Source: Oceanospirillales bacterium (lineage in GTDB: Bacteria; Pseudomonadota; Gammaproteobacteria; Pseudomonadales; Balneatricaceae). From it: 64,000 nt of DNA. The translations under genes were made by a program, and so were the position numbers. The DNA lies in the NCBI GenBank assembly GCA_018223185.1, contig JAAEYW010000015.1, positions 29,119 to 93,118 of the forward strand. Reading direction: 5' to 3'. Shown in pieces: positions 16,575 to 26,242 of this stretch (positions within the stretch are counted from its first letter, which is position 1; every line of letters starts with the position of its first letter). The notes beneath the pieces were generated by a model. The model was not told where the DNA came from. It saw only the letters and a program-made list of their open reading frames with translations, and did no database searches.

Positions 16575-18524
16575 TCAGATAACGTATGTTATAAGTTCTG
16601 CAGATGTCGCCTCTAACTGACGGCAACAGTCGGGAATCAGTTGGGGGGCCAGCGGTTTGCTGAACAGATAGCCCTGACCGTAATCACACTGATATGCGGT
16701 GAGCAGTTCAACGTCGATTATATCTTCAATGCCTTCTGCGACCACCTTCATTCCCAGATCATGGCCGATACCGATAATGTTTTTAACTAATCGGCTGCTG
16801 GTGTGATCTGCGGCGATCTTGCTGATAAAGCTGCGATCGATTTTGAGCGTTTGAATGGGAAGCTGCTGCAGGTGACTTAGCGATGACAGTCCGGTACCAA
16901 AGTCATCGAGGGCGATACTGATATTGTGTCGGCTGAGACCGGGCAGCATGTCCTGGGTTTCTTTCAGAATCCGCATGCTGGTGTCTTCCGTGACCTCTAT
17001 CCGGATAAGCCCTTTGGGCAGGTTGTGCTGCTCCAGTGATTTATTAATGATGCCAGCCAGATCAAGTTGGTGCATTGATGGCGATATATTGATGGCAACC
17101 GGTAGAGGTTTAAAACCACCGGATCGCCATTCCTGAAGCTGGCGACATGTTTCTGCGATAACCCACTTGCCCAGGTCGTTAGCCAGCGAATATTTTTCGG
17201 CTATCTCTATAATTTCCAGGGGGGGAATAGCACCGTAGATTTCATGATTCCAGCGTAGCAGCGCTTCCAGACCAGCGACACGTGGGTTCTTAAGATCAAC
17301 AATGGGCTGGTAAACCAGTTGCAGTTTCTTATATTCAAGCGCTTCGCGCAGATCTGTATGCAGTTTTTGTCTGCGATTGATCTGAACATCCATGTCGAAG
17401 TTGAATAACATCTGTCTTGAATTGACTGCCTGCTCTTTAGCTTTATACATGGCGATATCCGCCCGGGTCATCAGACTGCCGACATCTGTTCCGTGTTCAG
17501 GGTAGAGAACCGTGCCAATACTGGCACCGATGAAGCAGCTGTGCTGATCGATCGTGAACTGTGTCTCAAACAGCTGGATAATTTTGTCGGCAATAATGTT
17601 CAGACTGTTGCTGCTGCGAATCGCTGGCTGGATGATCGCGAATTCATCGCCCCCGAGACGACAGGTGAGGCAGCCATAAAGTTGATCAATGTTCTGTGCA
17701 AGCCGGTCGGAGACTGACTGTAGCAGCGTGTCGCCAATGTGATGTCCCAGGGTATCGTTGACATCTTTAAACCCATTCAGATCGATGAGGTGCAGTGCAA
17801 AGGGCTTTTTCTTCTCACAGTAACGGGTTATCTCTCGTTTGAGATACGCCCGGTTAGGAATTCCGGTCAGACTGTCGTGCTCAGCCTGATGACGGTTAAG
17901 CCGGCTCTCCCGAATGATCATCAGTAACAGCATAATACCGATGAAAATGATCCCGCTCATGAGCAGAATAAGCTGCTGCTGCAGGCTGATTACCCGACTG
18001 TCGTTACTATTAATAATTGCATTAGTGCGGTAGAAGTTCTGCAATGCCAGTCCGTCAAGTGCGTCTATCTCTGGCTGCAGTATTTGCTGTATCCGGGTGC
18101 TGTATTCAGGTTCGGTTGCCAGTCTGTTTACAATACTGTCATCAAGAGATTTAACTGTCTCAAAGGCTTTGGCTATGGTGTTTTCTGCGTTTTCGACGTT
18201 GCGTAACCGTTTGCCGTCCTCGCCCTCCATTAACACCGGAAAACGACTCCAGAGGAGATTGTAGCGCTTGTTTACCTCGTCAAAATGTTGCGGGCCCGGG
18301 GCTGACCGGTAGAGTGACAGCGAATCATAAAAGCGCCGTAATTCCAGCTTTAGCTGGAACATAGAGAAGACACTGGTGCCATAGTTCTGGTCGAGAATAG
18401 TGATTGACTGGCGCAACTGGTAAAGGCTGACTGCACCGATGATAAAAAATATCATCATCACCGATATCAGCAGGACGAGTTTCTGGCGATATTCTATGGC
18501 GATTGATGTCAGCCTCTGAGCCAT
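16575..18524 (-). CDS. Membrane GGDEF/EAL cyclic-di-GMP enzyme
   Basis: The 649-residue protein has two membrane helices (about 16-35 and 184-204) that enclose a periplasmic helical region. A GGDEF domain with intact RLGGDEF (289-295) and an EAL domain with EALLRW (420-425), DDFGTGLSSL and KIDRSF follow. Both catalytic signatures look intact, so it could make or degrade cyclic-di-GMP depending on the periplasmic signal. Its start overlaps the stop codon of the upstream gene (TGATG), so the two are translationally coupled and the periplasmic partner probably feeds the sensor domain. Confidence 0.93.
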   Translation of the reverse strand: MAQRLTSIAIEYRQKLVLLISVMMIFFIIGAVSLYQLRQSITILDQNYGTSVFSMFQLKLELRRFYDSLSLYRSAPGPQHFDEVNKRYNLLWSRFPVLMEGEDGKRLRNVENAENTIAKAFETVKSLDDSIVNRLATEPEYSTRIQQILQPEIDALDGLALQNFYRTNAIINSNDSRVISLQQQLILLMSGIIFIGIMLLLMIIRESRLNRHQAEHDSLTGIPNRAYLKREITRYCEKKKPFALHLIDLNGFKDVNDTLGHHIGDTLLQSVSDRLAQNIDQLYGCLTCRLGGDEFAIIQPAIRSSNSLNIIADKIIQLFETQFTIDQHSCFIGASIGTVLYPEHGTDVGSLMTRADIAMYKAKEQAVNSRQMLFNFDMDVQINRRQKLHTDLREALEYKKLQLVYQPIVDLKNPRVAGLEALLRWNHEIYGAIPPLEIIEIAEKYSLANDLGKWVIAETCRQLQEWRSGGFKPLPVAINISPSMHQLDLAGIINKSLEQHNLPKGLIRIEVTEDTSMRILKETQDMLPGLSRHNISIALDDFGTGLSSLSHLQQLPIQTLKIDRSFISKIAADHTSSRLVKNIIGIGHDLGMKVVAEGIEDIIDVELLTAYQCDYGQGYLFSKPLAPQLIPDCCRQLEATSAELITYVI

Positions 18525-19024
18525 CAGTCAATCTCAATTTTTGTCAGTTGCCAGATCATCCGGCCGGTGTGCAGTTCACCATTGAGTTCGGGAAATTTGT
18601 GGTGCGGCAGTATTAACCAGAGCGGTCCTTTTTCACGAACGGACAGGCGCTTGCCATCCTCACTCCAGGCCATAATCGGTTCATATTTCTCCATATAGTG
18701 TCGATCAAACTCAATGGAATAATCATTCAGTGCAGTCAGTCGTAAATGCTCACCCTTAGCGCCGACATAATCTAATACTGCGGAAAGCAGAGGCCCGTGA
18801 TAGCTGTGAATGTCGTCAGACCAGCGGGTCTGAAGCGTAAAGGTATCGCTTTGAAATGCCTGAAGCTGTGCCAGATCAAAGCGGGCAGTTTTGCCATCCT
18901 GAGTGTTCTGAATGTTGCCGGTGACAGAGAGTATCACAGCGCCTTCAGGCTCGGGCAGGGGAGCTGCAGCAACGCTGAATGCAACCGTACAGGTCGTCAA
19001 TAGCGCGATAATCCACTGGGTCAT
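18524..19024 (-). CDS. Periplasmic molybdopterin-oxidoreductase-like protein
   Basis: The 166-residue protein has a signal peptide (MTQWIIALLTTCTVAFSVAAA). The rest resembles the small, cofactor-less version of the oxidoreductase molybdopterin-binding (SUOX/YedY-type) fold: LSVTGNIQN at the start, SYHGPLLSAVLDYVGA, LTALNDYSIEF and GPLWLILPH. It is coupled to the GGDEF/EAL gene by a one-base overlap. Similar pairs are common in marine gammaproteobacteria, and a ligand-sensing role in c-di-GMP signalling is inferred. Confidence 0.75.
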   Translation of the reverse strand: MTQWIIALLTTCTVAFSVAAAPLPEPEGAVILSVTGNIQNTQDGKTARFDLAQLQAFQSDTFTLQTRWSDDIHSYHGPLLSAVLDYVGAKGEHLRLTALNDYSIEFDRHYMEKYEPIMAWSEDGKRLSVREKGPLWLILPHHKFPELNGELHTGRMIWQLTKIEID

Positions 19025-19206
19025 GAAGGATACCTTTTTGTGTAAATAAGAGATGAAAACTGATCATTGCGGTGCAGACTGCTGGTTAGCAAAGTGCAAT
19101 ATATCTGGTGTGTTAATGATCGAGTCAGCGTCGCTCCATGACATTAATACAGCCTAATTTACAGCCACTGCGGCTGTAAGTCAGTTGACACAATGGGTTG
19201 TATTAC

Positions 19207-19620
19207 TCATTTTGTGTATTTCTGGCAGGTAGTCATCTGTTTCAGGTCGTTAGAGATCTCTACGAGGTTGTTATCCGGATCCCTGAAGTATGCAGACAGA
19301 ATCTTTCCGGTGGCTCCGGTGCGCTCTGCCGGACCGTCGATAACCCTGACCTTGCATTTTTTAAGGTGTTCAATCGCTTCAGCCAGAGGTTGCCTGATGA
19401 TAAAACAGAGGTCAGCACTACCGGGTTGAACATGACAGGCATAAGGCTCGAATTCATTGCCCAGCTGATGCAGATTAATCTTCTGATTGCCAAAGCTTAA
19501 GGCGATACGGCCTTCACCAAAGATGACTTTTTCCATACCCATTACCGAGGTGTAGAAATTTACTGTAGCAGTGATATCTCTGACGGTAAGTACCAGGTGG
19601 TCTAATCGTTCTACCTGCAT
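19207..19620 (-). CDS. VOC-family (glyoxalase/dioxygenase-like) protein
   Basis: The 137-residue single VOC domain starts MQVERLDHLVLTVRDI and ends with DPDNNLVEIS. Candidate metal ligands are His8, the histidine in NLHQLG and the Glu of LVEIS. The substrate cannot be inferred. The gene overlaps the end of the DUF2937 gene by 10 bp, so the two are probably co-transcribed. Confidence 0.88.
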   Translation of the reverse strand: MQVERLDHLVLTVRDITATVNFYTSVMGMEKVIFGEGRIALSFGNQKINLHQLGNEFEPYACHVQPGSADLCFIIRQPLAEAIEHLKKCKVRVIDGPAERTGATGKILSAYFRDPDNNLVEISNDLKQMTTCQKYTK

Positions 19621-20138
19621 GTCTGTTCCTTTTTTGCGCTTCCCCTGTGCCGGAATCGCCGGGCCAGAAAAGTGCAGGGGAGGGTCATCATAAGATTGAG
19701 CAGAAGCCCGATAATGACGCCGAAGAGCGCGCCCTCGATGGTCAGCGGTATTCCCGGTTTAAAGTTATCCAGTGTTTTTTCGAGGTAGTGGCGCCGGGAG
19801 GGGGTAAACATATAGAGGGTTTTACTCAGCAGGTTACCCTGTTCAAACACTGTTATGCCCTGGTGCAGTTCATCAAACAGATCCAGCGTTGCCAGCTTTT
19901 GTCCGGCGTCGGCCCGGACACTGGGTTCACTGTTCTGCTGGTGCTGTCTGATCATTGACCGGCTGTCAGAATAGCCAAACTGTCTGGCGGTTGCGGCATA
20001 CCCTTCAACCTGCCACTTTGTTGATTCGTACATGCCAGCCAGATACTGCTGATAATGGTCGGCCAGTTGCGGTATCTGCAACGCAAGCAGCAGCGTGACG
20101 CCAAACATCAGCTTATCTAATAGTCGACCTACCACCAT
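19611..20138 (-). CDS. DUF2937 family membrane protein
   Basis: The 175-residue protein has an N-terminal membrane helix (about 6-26), a soluble alpha-helical middle, and a C-terminal helix (PLTIEGALFGVIIGLLLNLMM, about 131-155). Size and layout fit DUF2937, whose function is unknown. It overlaps the VOC gene. Confidence 0.7.
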   Translation of the reverse strand: MVVGRLLDKLMFGVTLLLALQIPQLADHYQQYLAGMYESTKWQVEGYAATARQFGYSDSRSMIRQHQQNSEPSVRADAGQKLATLDLFDELHQGITVFEQGNLLSKTLYMFTPSRRHYLEKTLDNFKPGIPLTIEGALFGVIIGLLLNLMMTLPCTFLARRFRHRGSAKKEQTCR

Positions 20139-20246
20139 GAGTTTCCCGGAAAGTGAATTACAACCGAGTATAGCGGATTCACATTGCTTGTAATGAGTGC
20201 TTTTTGGCGCACGATACAGTCACTCCTATACAATCGCATCGGGGTT

Positions 20247-20936
20247 CTAGCGGCTCTTTTGATAGCGCCGTTCAGGTCGCCCGACACTACCATAGCTGAC
20301 TTCAGCGGTGAGCTCAGAGCAACTTACCAGGTATTCCAGGTAGCGACGGGCGGTGGTCCGGCTGGCGCCGATAATTTCGCCCACCTCTTCGGCGTTCAGG
20401 GCATCGCTGCGATCGGTAAATACCTTATTGATGTTTTCCAGGGTGATTGCATCAATTCCTTTGGGAAGCCGAACCACTTCACTGGCTGTCGGCTCGTGGG
20501 ACGGCGTGCTGCGGGGCAATACTTTGTCTACATCGCTCTGGGCGAGAGTGTCCAGGCTGCGAAATTTTTGCAGATGTTGCTGGTAGTTATGCAGTGTTTC
20601 CTGCAACCGTTCGAATACCAGCGGTTTCAGTATGTAGTCAAAAACCCCGCCATGCAGCGCTTCACGCAGGGTGTCCACCTCTTTTGCTGCGGTGATCATA
20701 ATCACATCGATAGCCGTATTGCCGGCGCGGATCTTTCGTAGCAGGTCAAAACCGGTACCACTGGGAAACTGAATATCCAACAGCAACAGGTCGGGCTGCA
20801 GAATTTCGATCAGATCTTCGGCTTCTTCCAGTCGGTGGGCGATGCCTGCCAGTTCAAACCCTTCTATTCGTTCCAGAAAACGGCGCTGGATCTCTGCGAT
20901 CTGCGGATCATCTTCGGCGATTACAACTTTTATCAT
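20247..20936 (-). CDS. CitB/DcuR-family response regulator
   Basis: The 229-residue protein has a receiver domain with acidic pocket EDD (8-10), phospho-acceptor Asp in LLLLDIQFP (about residue 54) and Lys in YILKPL. The C-terminal winged/helix-turn-helix part (NAEEVGEIIGASRTTARRYLEYL) is typical of citrate/C4-dicarboxylate response regulators. It follows its sensor kinase by 17 bp. The pair is divergent from tctCBA, so it probably activates tricarboxylate uptake genes and perhaps the downstream porin. Confidence 0.93.
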   Translation of the reverse strand: MIKVVIAEDDPQIAEIQRRFLERIEGFELAGIAHRLEEAEDLIEILQPDLLLLDIQFPSGTGFDLLRKIRAGNTAIDVIMITAAKEVDTLREALHGGVFDYILKPLVFERLQETLHNYQQHLQKFRSLDTLAQSDVDKVLPRSTPSHEPTASEVVRLPKGIDAITLENINKVFTDRSDALNAEEVGEIIGASRTTARRYLEYLVSCSELTAEVSYGSVGRPERRYQKSR

Positions 20937-20953
20937 CTGTGATTAAACCCATG

Positions 20954-22558
20954 TTATTTTTTGTTTTTGGGGATATATACGGTAAAGCGGCTACCGCCTG
21001 CGCTGCCACTCTCTATAGTTATAGTGCCACTGAGCTTATCCAGCAGATTTTTTACCAGATGCAGGCCATAGCCGTGGCCATCATTACTTTTACTGCTGAA
21101 TCCTTTTTCAAAGATCTTGTCTTGTTGTTGCATCGGAATACCGGGCCCCTGGTCTTCGATTTCAAAGATCAGATCGTTGCCCAGATCGGTCATCGACAGG
21201 AGTACTTTTCCGTCGTTACCGTGATGCTTCAGGGTCGCTTCAAGCGCGTTATCAATCAGGTTGCCAATAATACTGACCAACTGCTCGCGGGGGAGTTTAT
21301 CCGGCAGAGTGGTCATCTCACTTTCCGGATCGATCACCAGTGTCAGGCCCATTTCCCGGGCTCGGTTATATTTACCCAGTAAGCAACCTGCCAGCACCGG
21401 GTCTGGTACCGCTTTCATCAGCAATTTAATCAGTGCCTGGTGGCTTTGGGTTTCCTGGCCGATCAGTTGCAGCGCCTGCTCGGTTGCGCCGATCTGAATC
21501 AACCCGGCGATGGTATGAAGTTTATTGGAATATTCATGGGACTGGCTGCGCAGGGTGTCAGCGTACTGTTGAATGCGTGTCAGTTGCTGACTGACCATAT
21601 CCAGTTCATCTTTGCGGCGGAAGCTCGACACTGCTCCGGTGATTTTATCGCCCTGCTTCAGCGGTAAACGGTTGGCGATAATGCAGTGATCACCCCGCCA
21701 CACTTCACAGTCAAACTGAGGTTCCCCGGTTTTCAGCACGTCCAGCATGGAACTGTCGGGCAGCACTTCATCGACCTTACGGCCGATCAGGTTACTATCT
21801 TCGGGCAGTCCCAGCGTTTTGATTGCCGTCTGATTGATGGTGGTTATCTCACTGGCACAGTTAATCGCAATAATGCCTTCACGTACCGACTCCAGTGTAG
21901 CGCGTTGTTCATCAAACAGGCGGGCGATCTGCTCTGGTTCCAGTCCGAAGATCGCTTTTTTAAAGTGATTAGCAAACCAGACCGCGATGGCGGCACTGAC
22001 GGCAAATGAACCAAGAATCACCAGAATCAGTGTGAGTCGGTAGCGGTTGATAATCTCAGTCACCCGGTCCAGACCGTAACCAACCGAGATTACCCCGGCA
22101 ATGTTGCCATCCGCGCTGATGACCGGCGCCTTTCCGCGCATCGACCAGCCCAGCGAACCCACAGCCTTGGCTATATAGCCACGCCCTTCAATCAGTGCCG
22201 GATAGCCGGTATCGCCATCATCGTCCGCCATCGAGTGACCGACTCTCTCCGGTTTTGGGTGGGCCAGGCGAATACCATTATTATCGCCAATGACGACAAA
22301 ACGGGCCCGGGTTGTGTCCGCCAGAGAGATACTCAGTGGCTGCAGATAGAGGCTGTTTTTCTGTTCTACCGCCTGAATCACATCCGGCATCGCGGCGATC
22401 GTCTTGGCGACATCCAGCGCCCGCTGACCGATCTGTTCATCGAGCGAACGTTCCAGATAGTGCAGGGCAAACAGACCGATAAATCCTGTTTGTATCAACG
22501 CCATTATCCCAAGGATCAGGATCATCCGTTGTTTAAGTTTTAACTGGCGAAGCTTCAT
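20954..22558 (-). CDS. CitA/DcuS-family sensor histidine kinase
   Basis: I choose the ATG at 22558 (534 residues, GAGAG 5 bp upstream) over TTG 22576 and ATG 22570. Order of domains: membrane helix (about 12-34), periplasmic PDC/Cache sensor (to about 165, with GNIAGVISVGYGLD), second membrane helix, cytoplasmic PAS domain, histidine box SQSHEYSNKLHTIAGL, and ATPase with NLIDNALEA and GHGYGLHLVKNLL. It senses an extracellular di- or tricarboxylate and phosphorylates the adjacent regulator. Confidence 0.93.
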   Translation of the reverse strand: MKLRQLKLKQRMILILGIMALIQTGFIGLFALHYLERSLDEQIGQRALDVAKTIAAMPDVIQAVEQKNSLYLQPLSISLADTTRARFVVIGDNNGIRLAHPKPERVGHSMADDDGDTGYPALIEGRGYIAKAVGSLGWSMRGKAPVISADGNIAGVISVGYGLDRVTEIINRYRLTLILVILGSFAVSAAIAVWFANHFKKAIFGLEPEQIARLFDEQRATLESVREGIIAINCASEITTINQTAIKTLGLPEDSNLIGRKVDEVLPDSSMLDVLKTGEPQFDCEVWRGDHCIIANRLPLKQGDKITGAVSSFRRKDELDMVSQQLTRIQQYADTLRSQSHEYSNKLHTIAGLIQIGATEQALQLIGQETQSHQALIKLLMKAVPDPVLAGCLLGKYNRAREMGLTLVIDPESEMTTLPDKLPREQLVSIIGNLIDNALEATLKHHGNDGKVLLSMTDLGNDLIFEIEDQGPGIPMQQQDKIFEKGFSSKSNDGHGYGLHLVKNLLDKLSGTITIESGSAGGSRFTVYIPKNKK

Positions 22559-22783
22559 TGTTGCTCTCATTCTCAACGCGGGTTCTTGTCGACCCTGTTC
22601 AGGATTTGTTTTAAGTCCTGCTCAGATATTAATCAATTTGCTCAGTGTTGGCCCGTAAACATTATAAACAAAATGAATTTTACGTATTAAAAAGTCTTTA
22701 AATTCATAAGCTTTATCTAAAAGCATCGGATATCTATTGTGCATATAACTATAAGAACGAGAGCTATAAGCGAGGATCTTCGA

Positions 22784-23767
22784 ATGTATTGTAAAACGAC
22801 GAATAAGAAAACCCTGATGGCTGCGCTGCTGACAACCTGTCTGACAGCGGGCGCCTCATTTCATGTTGCAGCAATGGAGAGTGTTCACTTTCTGATTCCC
22901 GGTGGCGCTGGTGGTGGCTGGGATGGTACTGCGCGTGGTACTGGTGAAGCGCTGAGTAAAGCCGGACTGGTTGACAGCATCTCTTATGAGAATATGTCCG
23001 GTGGTGGCGGCGGTAAAGCGATCGCGCATCTGATCGAAACGGCCAATCAGAAACATGACACTCTGATGGTTAACTCCACGCCTATTGTCATCCGTTCACT
23101 GTCTAAGGTGTTCCCGCAGTCGTTCCGTGATCTGACGCCTATTGCTGCCACTATCGGTGATTTTGGAGCATTCATCGTCAAGAAGGACTCCAAATACCAG
23201 AATTTTAAAGAGGTCGTTGCTGAGTTTAATGAGAACCCGCGTTCCATAAAGATAGGCGGTGGATCGGCCCGTGGCAGCATGGATCATCTGGTCGCTGCGA
23301 TGGCTTTTAAAGCGGCTGGCGGTGATGCCCGTCAGGTTCGCTATGTCGCCTATGATGCTGGTGGTAAAGCGATGGCAGGTCTGCTTTCAGGTGAGACGTC
23401 GATACTGTCGACCGGTTTCAGTGAAGCACTGGCGCTGGCTGAAGCGGGTGAAGTCCGGATTCTGGTGATGACCGGTGACGAGCGTAACGAGGCCGCTCCT
23501 GATGTACCTACCCTCAAAGAGTTGGGCTATGACGCCACCTTTGTAAACTGGCGTGGTTTCTTTGCCGCTCCGGGTATCACTGACAGCGAAAAGGCTGAGT
23601 TTGTATCTACCCTGCAGAAGATGTACGACACCGATGAGTGGGAAGCAGTTCGTGCCCGTAATGGCTGGGTAGAGATCTTCAAGCCGGGTGATCAGTTCAT
23701 TACGTTCCTCGAGCAGCAGGAAAAAGAGGTAGGTGACCTGATGCGGGAGCTGGGTTTCCTGAAGTAG
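22784..23767 (+). CDS. tctC: Tricarboxylate-binding periplasmic protein (Bug family)
   Basis: The ATG at 22784 follows GCGAGGAT; the frame extends to 22739 but the extra residues are not signal-like. With this start the protein has 327 residues and a signal peptide ending around HVAAME. Bug-family signatures are visible: FLIPGGAGGGWDGTARGTGEAL, ENMSGGGGGKAIAHL, and the APDVPTLKELGYD motif before the C-terminus. It delivers a tricarboxylate to the TctAB permease. It is first in tctC-tctB-tctA, divergent from the CitAB-like two-component system. Confidence 0.95.
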   Translation: MYCKTTNKKTLMAALLTTCLTAGASFHVAAMESVHFLIPGGAGGGWDGTARGTGEALSKAGLVDSISYENMSGGGGGKAIAHLIETANQKHDTLMVNSTPIVIRSLSKVFPQSFRDLTPIAATIGDFGAFIVKKDSKYQNFKEVVAEFNENPRSIKIGGGSARGSMDHLVAAMAFKAAGGDARQVRYVAYDAGGKAMAGLLSGETSILSTGFSEALALAEAGEVRILVMTGDERNEAAPDVPTLKELGYDATFVNWRGFFAAPGITDSEKAEFVSTLQKMYDTDEWEAVRARNGWVEIFKPGDQFITFLEQQEKEVGDLMRELGFLK

Positions 23768-23778
23768 GGCTTTACTTT

Positions 23779-23808
23779 GTCAGGCTGATAGCACGCTATC
23801 AGCCTGAC
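23779..23808 (+). promoter_or_regulatory. Intercistronic hairpin between tctC and tctB
   Basis: Perfect 14 bp arms, GTCAGGCTGATAGC and its complement, are separated by two bases, 12 bp after the tctC stop codon. No T run follows. Such a structure can protect the tctC message or attenuate read-through, giving excess binding protein over permease. Confidence 0.7.
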
Positions 23809-23943
23809 CCTGTTGTTTTGTCTGTGTCATCTCTGTTTATTTGTTCTTCTCCGGGTCTGTATCGTCAGCGCTTAGTATAGGTAAGCCTGTGGCCCGGAGC
23901 TTTTTGTTATATCCGACAGGTTTTCGCTGTCCGGGAGTGCTTC

Positions 23944-24417
23944 ATGATTATTACTAAAGATCACATTGGCGGACTGGTGTTTCTCTGCCTGTCACTGCTT
24001 TATGGCTATTATGCCGGGGATATACAGATGCTGCCGGGTGATGAGTTTGAACCCTTTACTGCGCGCACGGTCCCCCACACTCTGGCTATACTCGGTGGTC
24101 TTCTGTCTATGGCCTTGCTGCTGACAGCCGATCGGACTGAGAGTAAGCGTCTGAGTCTTAGCAACTACGACTTTGCGCTGGTTGCAAAGCTACTGGTGCT
24201 GATCGTTGTGTTTGGTCTGGCACTGGAGTGGACCGGTTTTATGCTGGCGACGATGTTGTTCCTGGTAGGTGGATTCTGGTTACTCGGTGAACGCAGTATA
24301 AAAACGCTGTTGATGGTTTCGGTCCCCTTTGCTGTGGGGATCTGGTTTGTGCTGGCAAAGCTGCTGGATATCTATCTGGCTCCAGGTCAGCTTTACATGA
24401 ATTTATTCGGGGGCTAA
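23944..24417 (+). CDS. tctB: Tripartite tricarboxylate transporter small membrane subunit
   Basis: The 157-residue protein has four predicted membrane helices (about 9-25, 47-62, 77-95, 99-140 as two). The start follows GGGAG. Gene order and size are those of TctB, which pairs with TctA to form the sodium-dependent permease. It ends 4 bp before tctA. Confidence 0.93.
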   Translation: MIITKDHIGGLVFLCLSLLYGYYAGDIQMLPGDEFEPFTARTVPHTLAILGGLLSMALLLTADRTESKRLSLSNYDFALVAKLLVLIVVFGLALEWTGFMLATMLFLVGGFWLLGERSIKTLLMVSVPFAVGIWFVLAKLLDIYLAPGQLYMNLFGG

Positions 24418-24421
24418 GGCG

Positions 24422-25963
24422 ATGTTAGACGGAATTTTTACCGGGCTTTCCACTGCAGTGATGCCCTTCAATCTGCTGATGGTTGTGGTGGGGTGTTTTG
24501 CCGGAACCTTTATCGGTATGTTGCCGGGCCTGGGGCCGATCTCGGCGGTCGCGCTGATGATCCCGATCACCTATGGTCTTGATCCCTCTTCCGGCATCAT
24601 TCTGATGGCGGGAGTTTATTATGGTGCTGTGTTTGGCGGTTCTACCTCCTCAATACTGATCAACGCTCCGGGTTGTGCCAGCACCGTGGTGACTGCATTT
24701 GACGGTTATCCACTGGCACAGAAGAATCAGGCGGGTAAGGCACTGGCACTGGCCGCTTATTCCTCTTTTACCGGAGGCACCGTGGGTGCGCTGGCACTGC
24801 TTTTTGCCGCGCCGGCTCTGGCGAAAGTGTCTCTCAGTTTCCAGTCGACCGATTACTTTGCCCTGATGATTCTGGGACTGACAGCGGTGGCGGCCTTTTC
24901 GGGTAAAGGACAGGTGATCAAAGCACTGATCATGACTATATTTGGTCTGATGATTGCCACGGTGGGAACGGACACAACCTCCGGAGCAACCCGCTTTACC
25001 TTTGGCAGTATCGATCTGATAGATGGCATCAGCTTCCTGTTGCTGGCGATGGCGACTTTCGCGCTCACTGAAGTGGTGATGACTGTACTCAGGGGTGAGC
25101 ACCGGGAAGAGGAAGAACAGGTTGATATGAGTAAGCTGGGCAGTATGAAGCTCAGTAAAGAGGAGATCAAAGAGGTCGCGCCGACGATCGCCCGGTCTTC
25201 TGTATTCGGTTTTCTGGTGGGTGTTCTGCCCGGAGCCGGTGCCACCATTGCATCTTTTCTGGCTTACGGGCTGGAGCGTAATCTGGCCTCGGCAAAAGAG
25301 AAACTGAAGTTTGGTAAGGGTTCATTGCGTGGACTGGCTGCGCCGGAGTCGGCAAACAATGCCGCGTCTACCGGTTCATTTGTTCCTCTACTGACACTGG
25401 GTATTCCCGGTTCCGGTACCACGGCTATCATGCTGGGGGCGCTGATTGCGTATGGTATTCAGCCGGGTCCGCGTCTGTTCCTGGATCATCCTGATGTGTT
25501 CTGGTCGGTGATTATCTCCATGTACTTTGGCAATCTGGTGCTGCTGATTCTGAACCTGCCGCTGATCCCGTACATCTCTAAGTTACTGGTGATTCCGCGT
25601 CCGATTCTGATCCCGATGATTCTGTTTTTCTCGATCACAGGGGTTTATCTGGTCAGCTTCAACACCTTCGATATCCAGATGATGGTGGTGATTACAGTGA
25701 TTGCGATCTTCCTCAAACTGCTGGAGTTTCCGATGGCGCCGATGCTGCTGGGTTATATTCTCGGCGGCCTGATGGAGACCAACCTCAGCCGTGCGCTGGT
25801 GATCTCTGATGGCAGTCTGGCATTCCTGTGGGAACGTCCACTGACACTGTCGATCATCTCTATCGCCATCATCGTTCTGGTGGTGCCGCCTGTGCTGGAT
25901 CTGTTCCGCAACCGTAAAGGTGTGCGCGGACCTGAAGTGGTGGTTAACGAAGGCGAGGGCTGA
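24422..25963 (+). CDS. tctA: Tripartite tricarboxylate transporter large membrane subunit
   Basis: The 513-residue polytopic protein has two related halves of the TctA family. The motifs FIGMLPGLGPISAVALMIPITYGL near the start, and GVLPGAGATIASFLAYGLER and GIPGSGTTAIMLGAL later, are family hallmarks. It is the permease core that works with TctB and the TctC binding protein, and is closed by a terminator. Confidence 0.97.
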   Translation: MLDGIFTGLSTAVMPFNLLMVVVGCFAGTFIGMLPGLGPISAVALMIPITYGLDPSSGIILMAGVYYGAVFGGSTSSILINAPGCASTVVTAFDGYPLAQKNQAGKALALAAYSSFTGGTVGALALLFAAPALAKVSLSFQSTDYFALMILGLTAVAAFSGKGQVIKALIMTIFGLMIATVGTDTTSGATRFTFGSIDLIDGISFLLLAMATFALTEVVMTVLRGEHREEEEQVDMSKLGSMKLSKEEIKEVAPTIARSSVFGFLVGVLPGAGATIASFLAYGLERNLASAKEKLKFGKGSLRGLAAPESANNAASTGSFVPLLTLGIPGSGTTAIMLGALIAYGIQPGPRLFLDHPDVFWSVIISMYFGNLVLLILNLPLIPYISKLLVIPRPILIPMILFFSITGVYLVSFNTFDIQMMVVITVIAIFLKLLEFPMAPMLLGYILGGLMETNLSRALVISDGSLAFLWERPLTLSIISIAIIVLVVPPVLDLFRNRKGVRGPEVVVNEGEG

Positions 25964-25994
25964 TGCGCTCGTAGAGGTTGTCACGCTAAAAAAG

Positions 25995-26018
25995 ACCTGG
26001 CTCCGGCCGGGTTTTTTT
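25995..26018 (+). terminator. Terminator after tctA
   Basis: Stem ACCTGGC / GCCGGGT with a short loop, followed by a run of T. Confidence 0.85.
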
Positions 26019-26242
26019 ATGTCTGAAAGATGCTGTGAACAAAAAGTTTTTAATGTGATTAATGAATATTAAATCTTTTATTTTCAATAACTTCTAAAGT
26101 TTATTGGCTCTCTTTAAAGTGCTGTTAAGTCGATCCGGAACAGCCTCGGCTGATGCGGATAGCAGGCACCAATGGGATTCAGGTAACCCGAAAACCTGAG
26201 CAAAAAATATAAAAGCAATCCATCAATGATGTGGAGAACACG

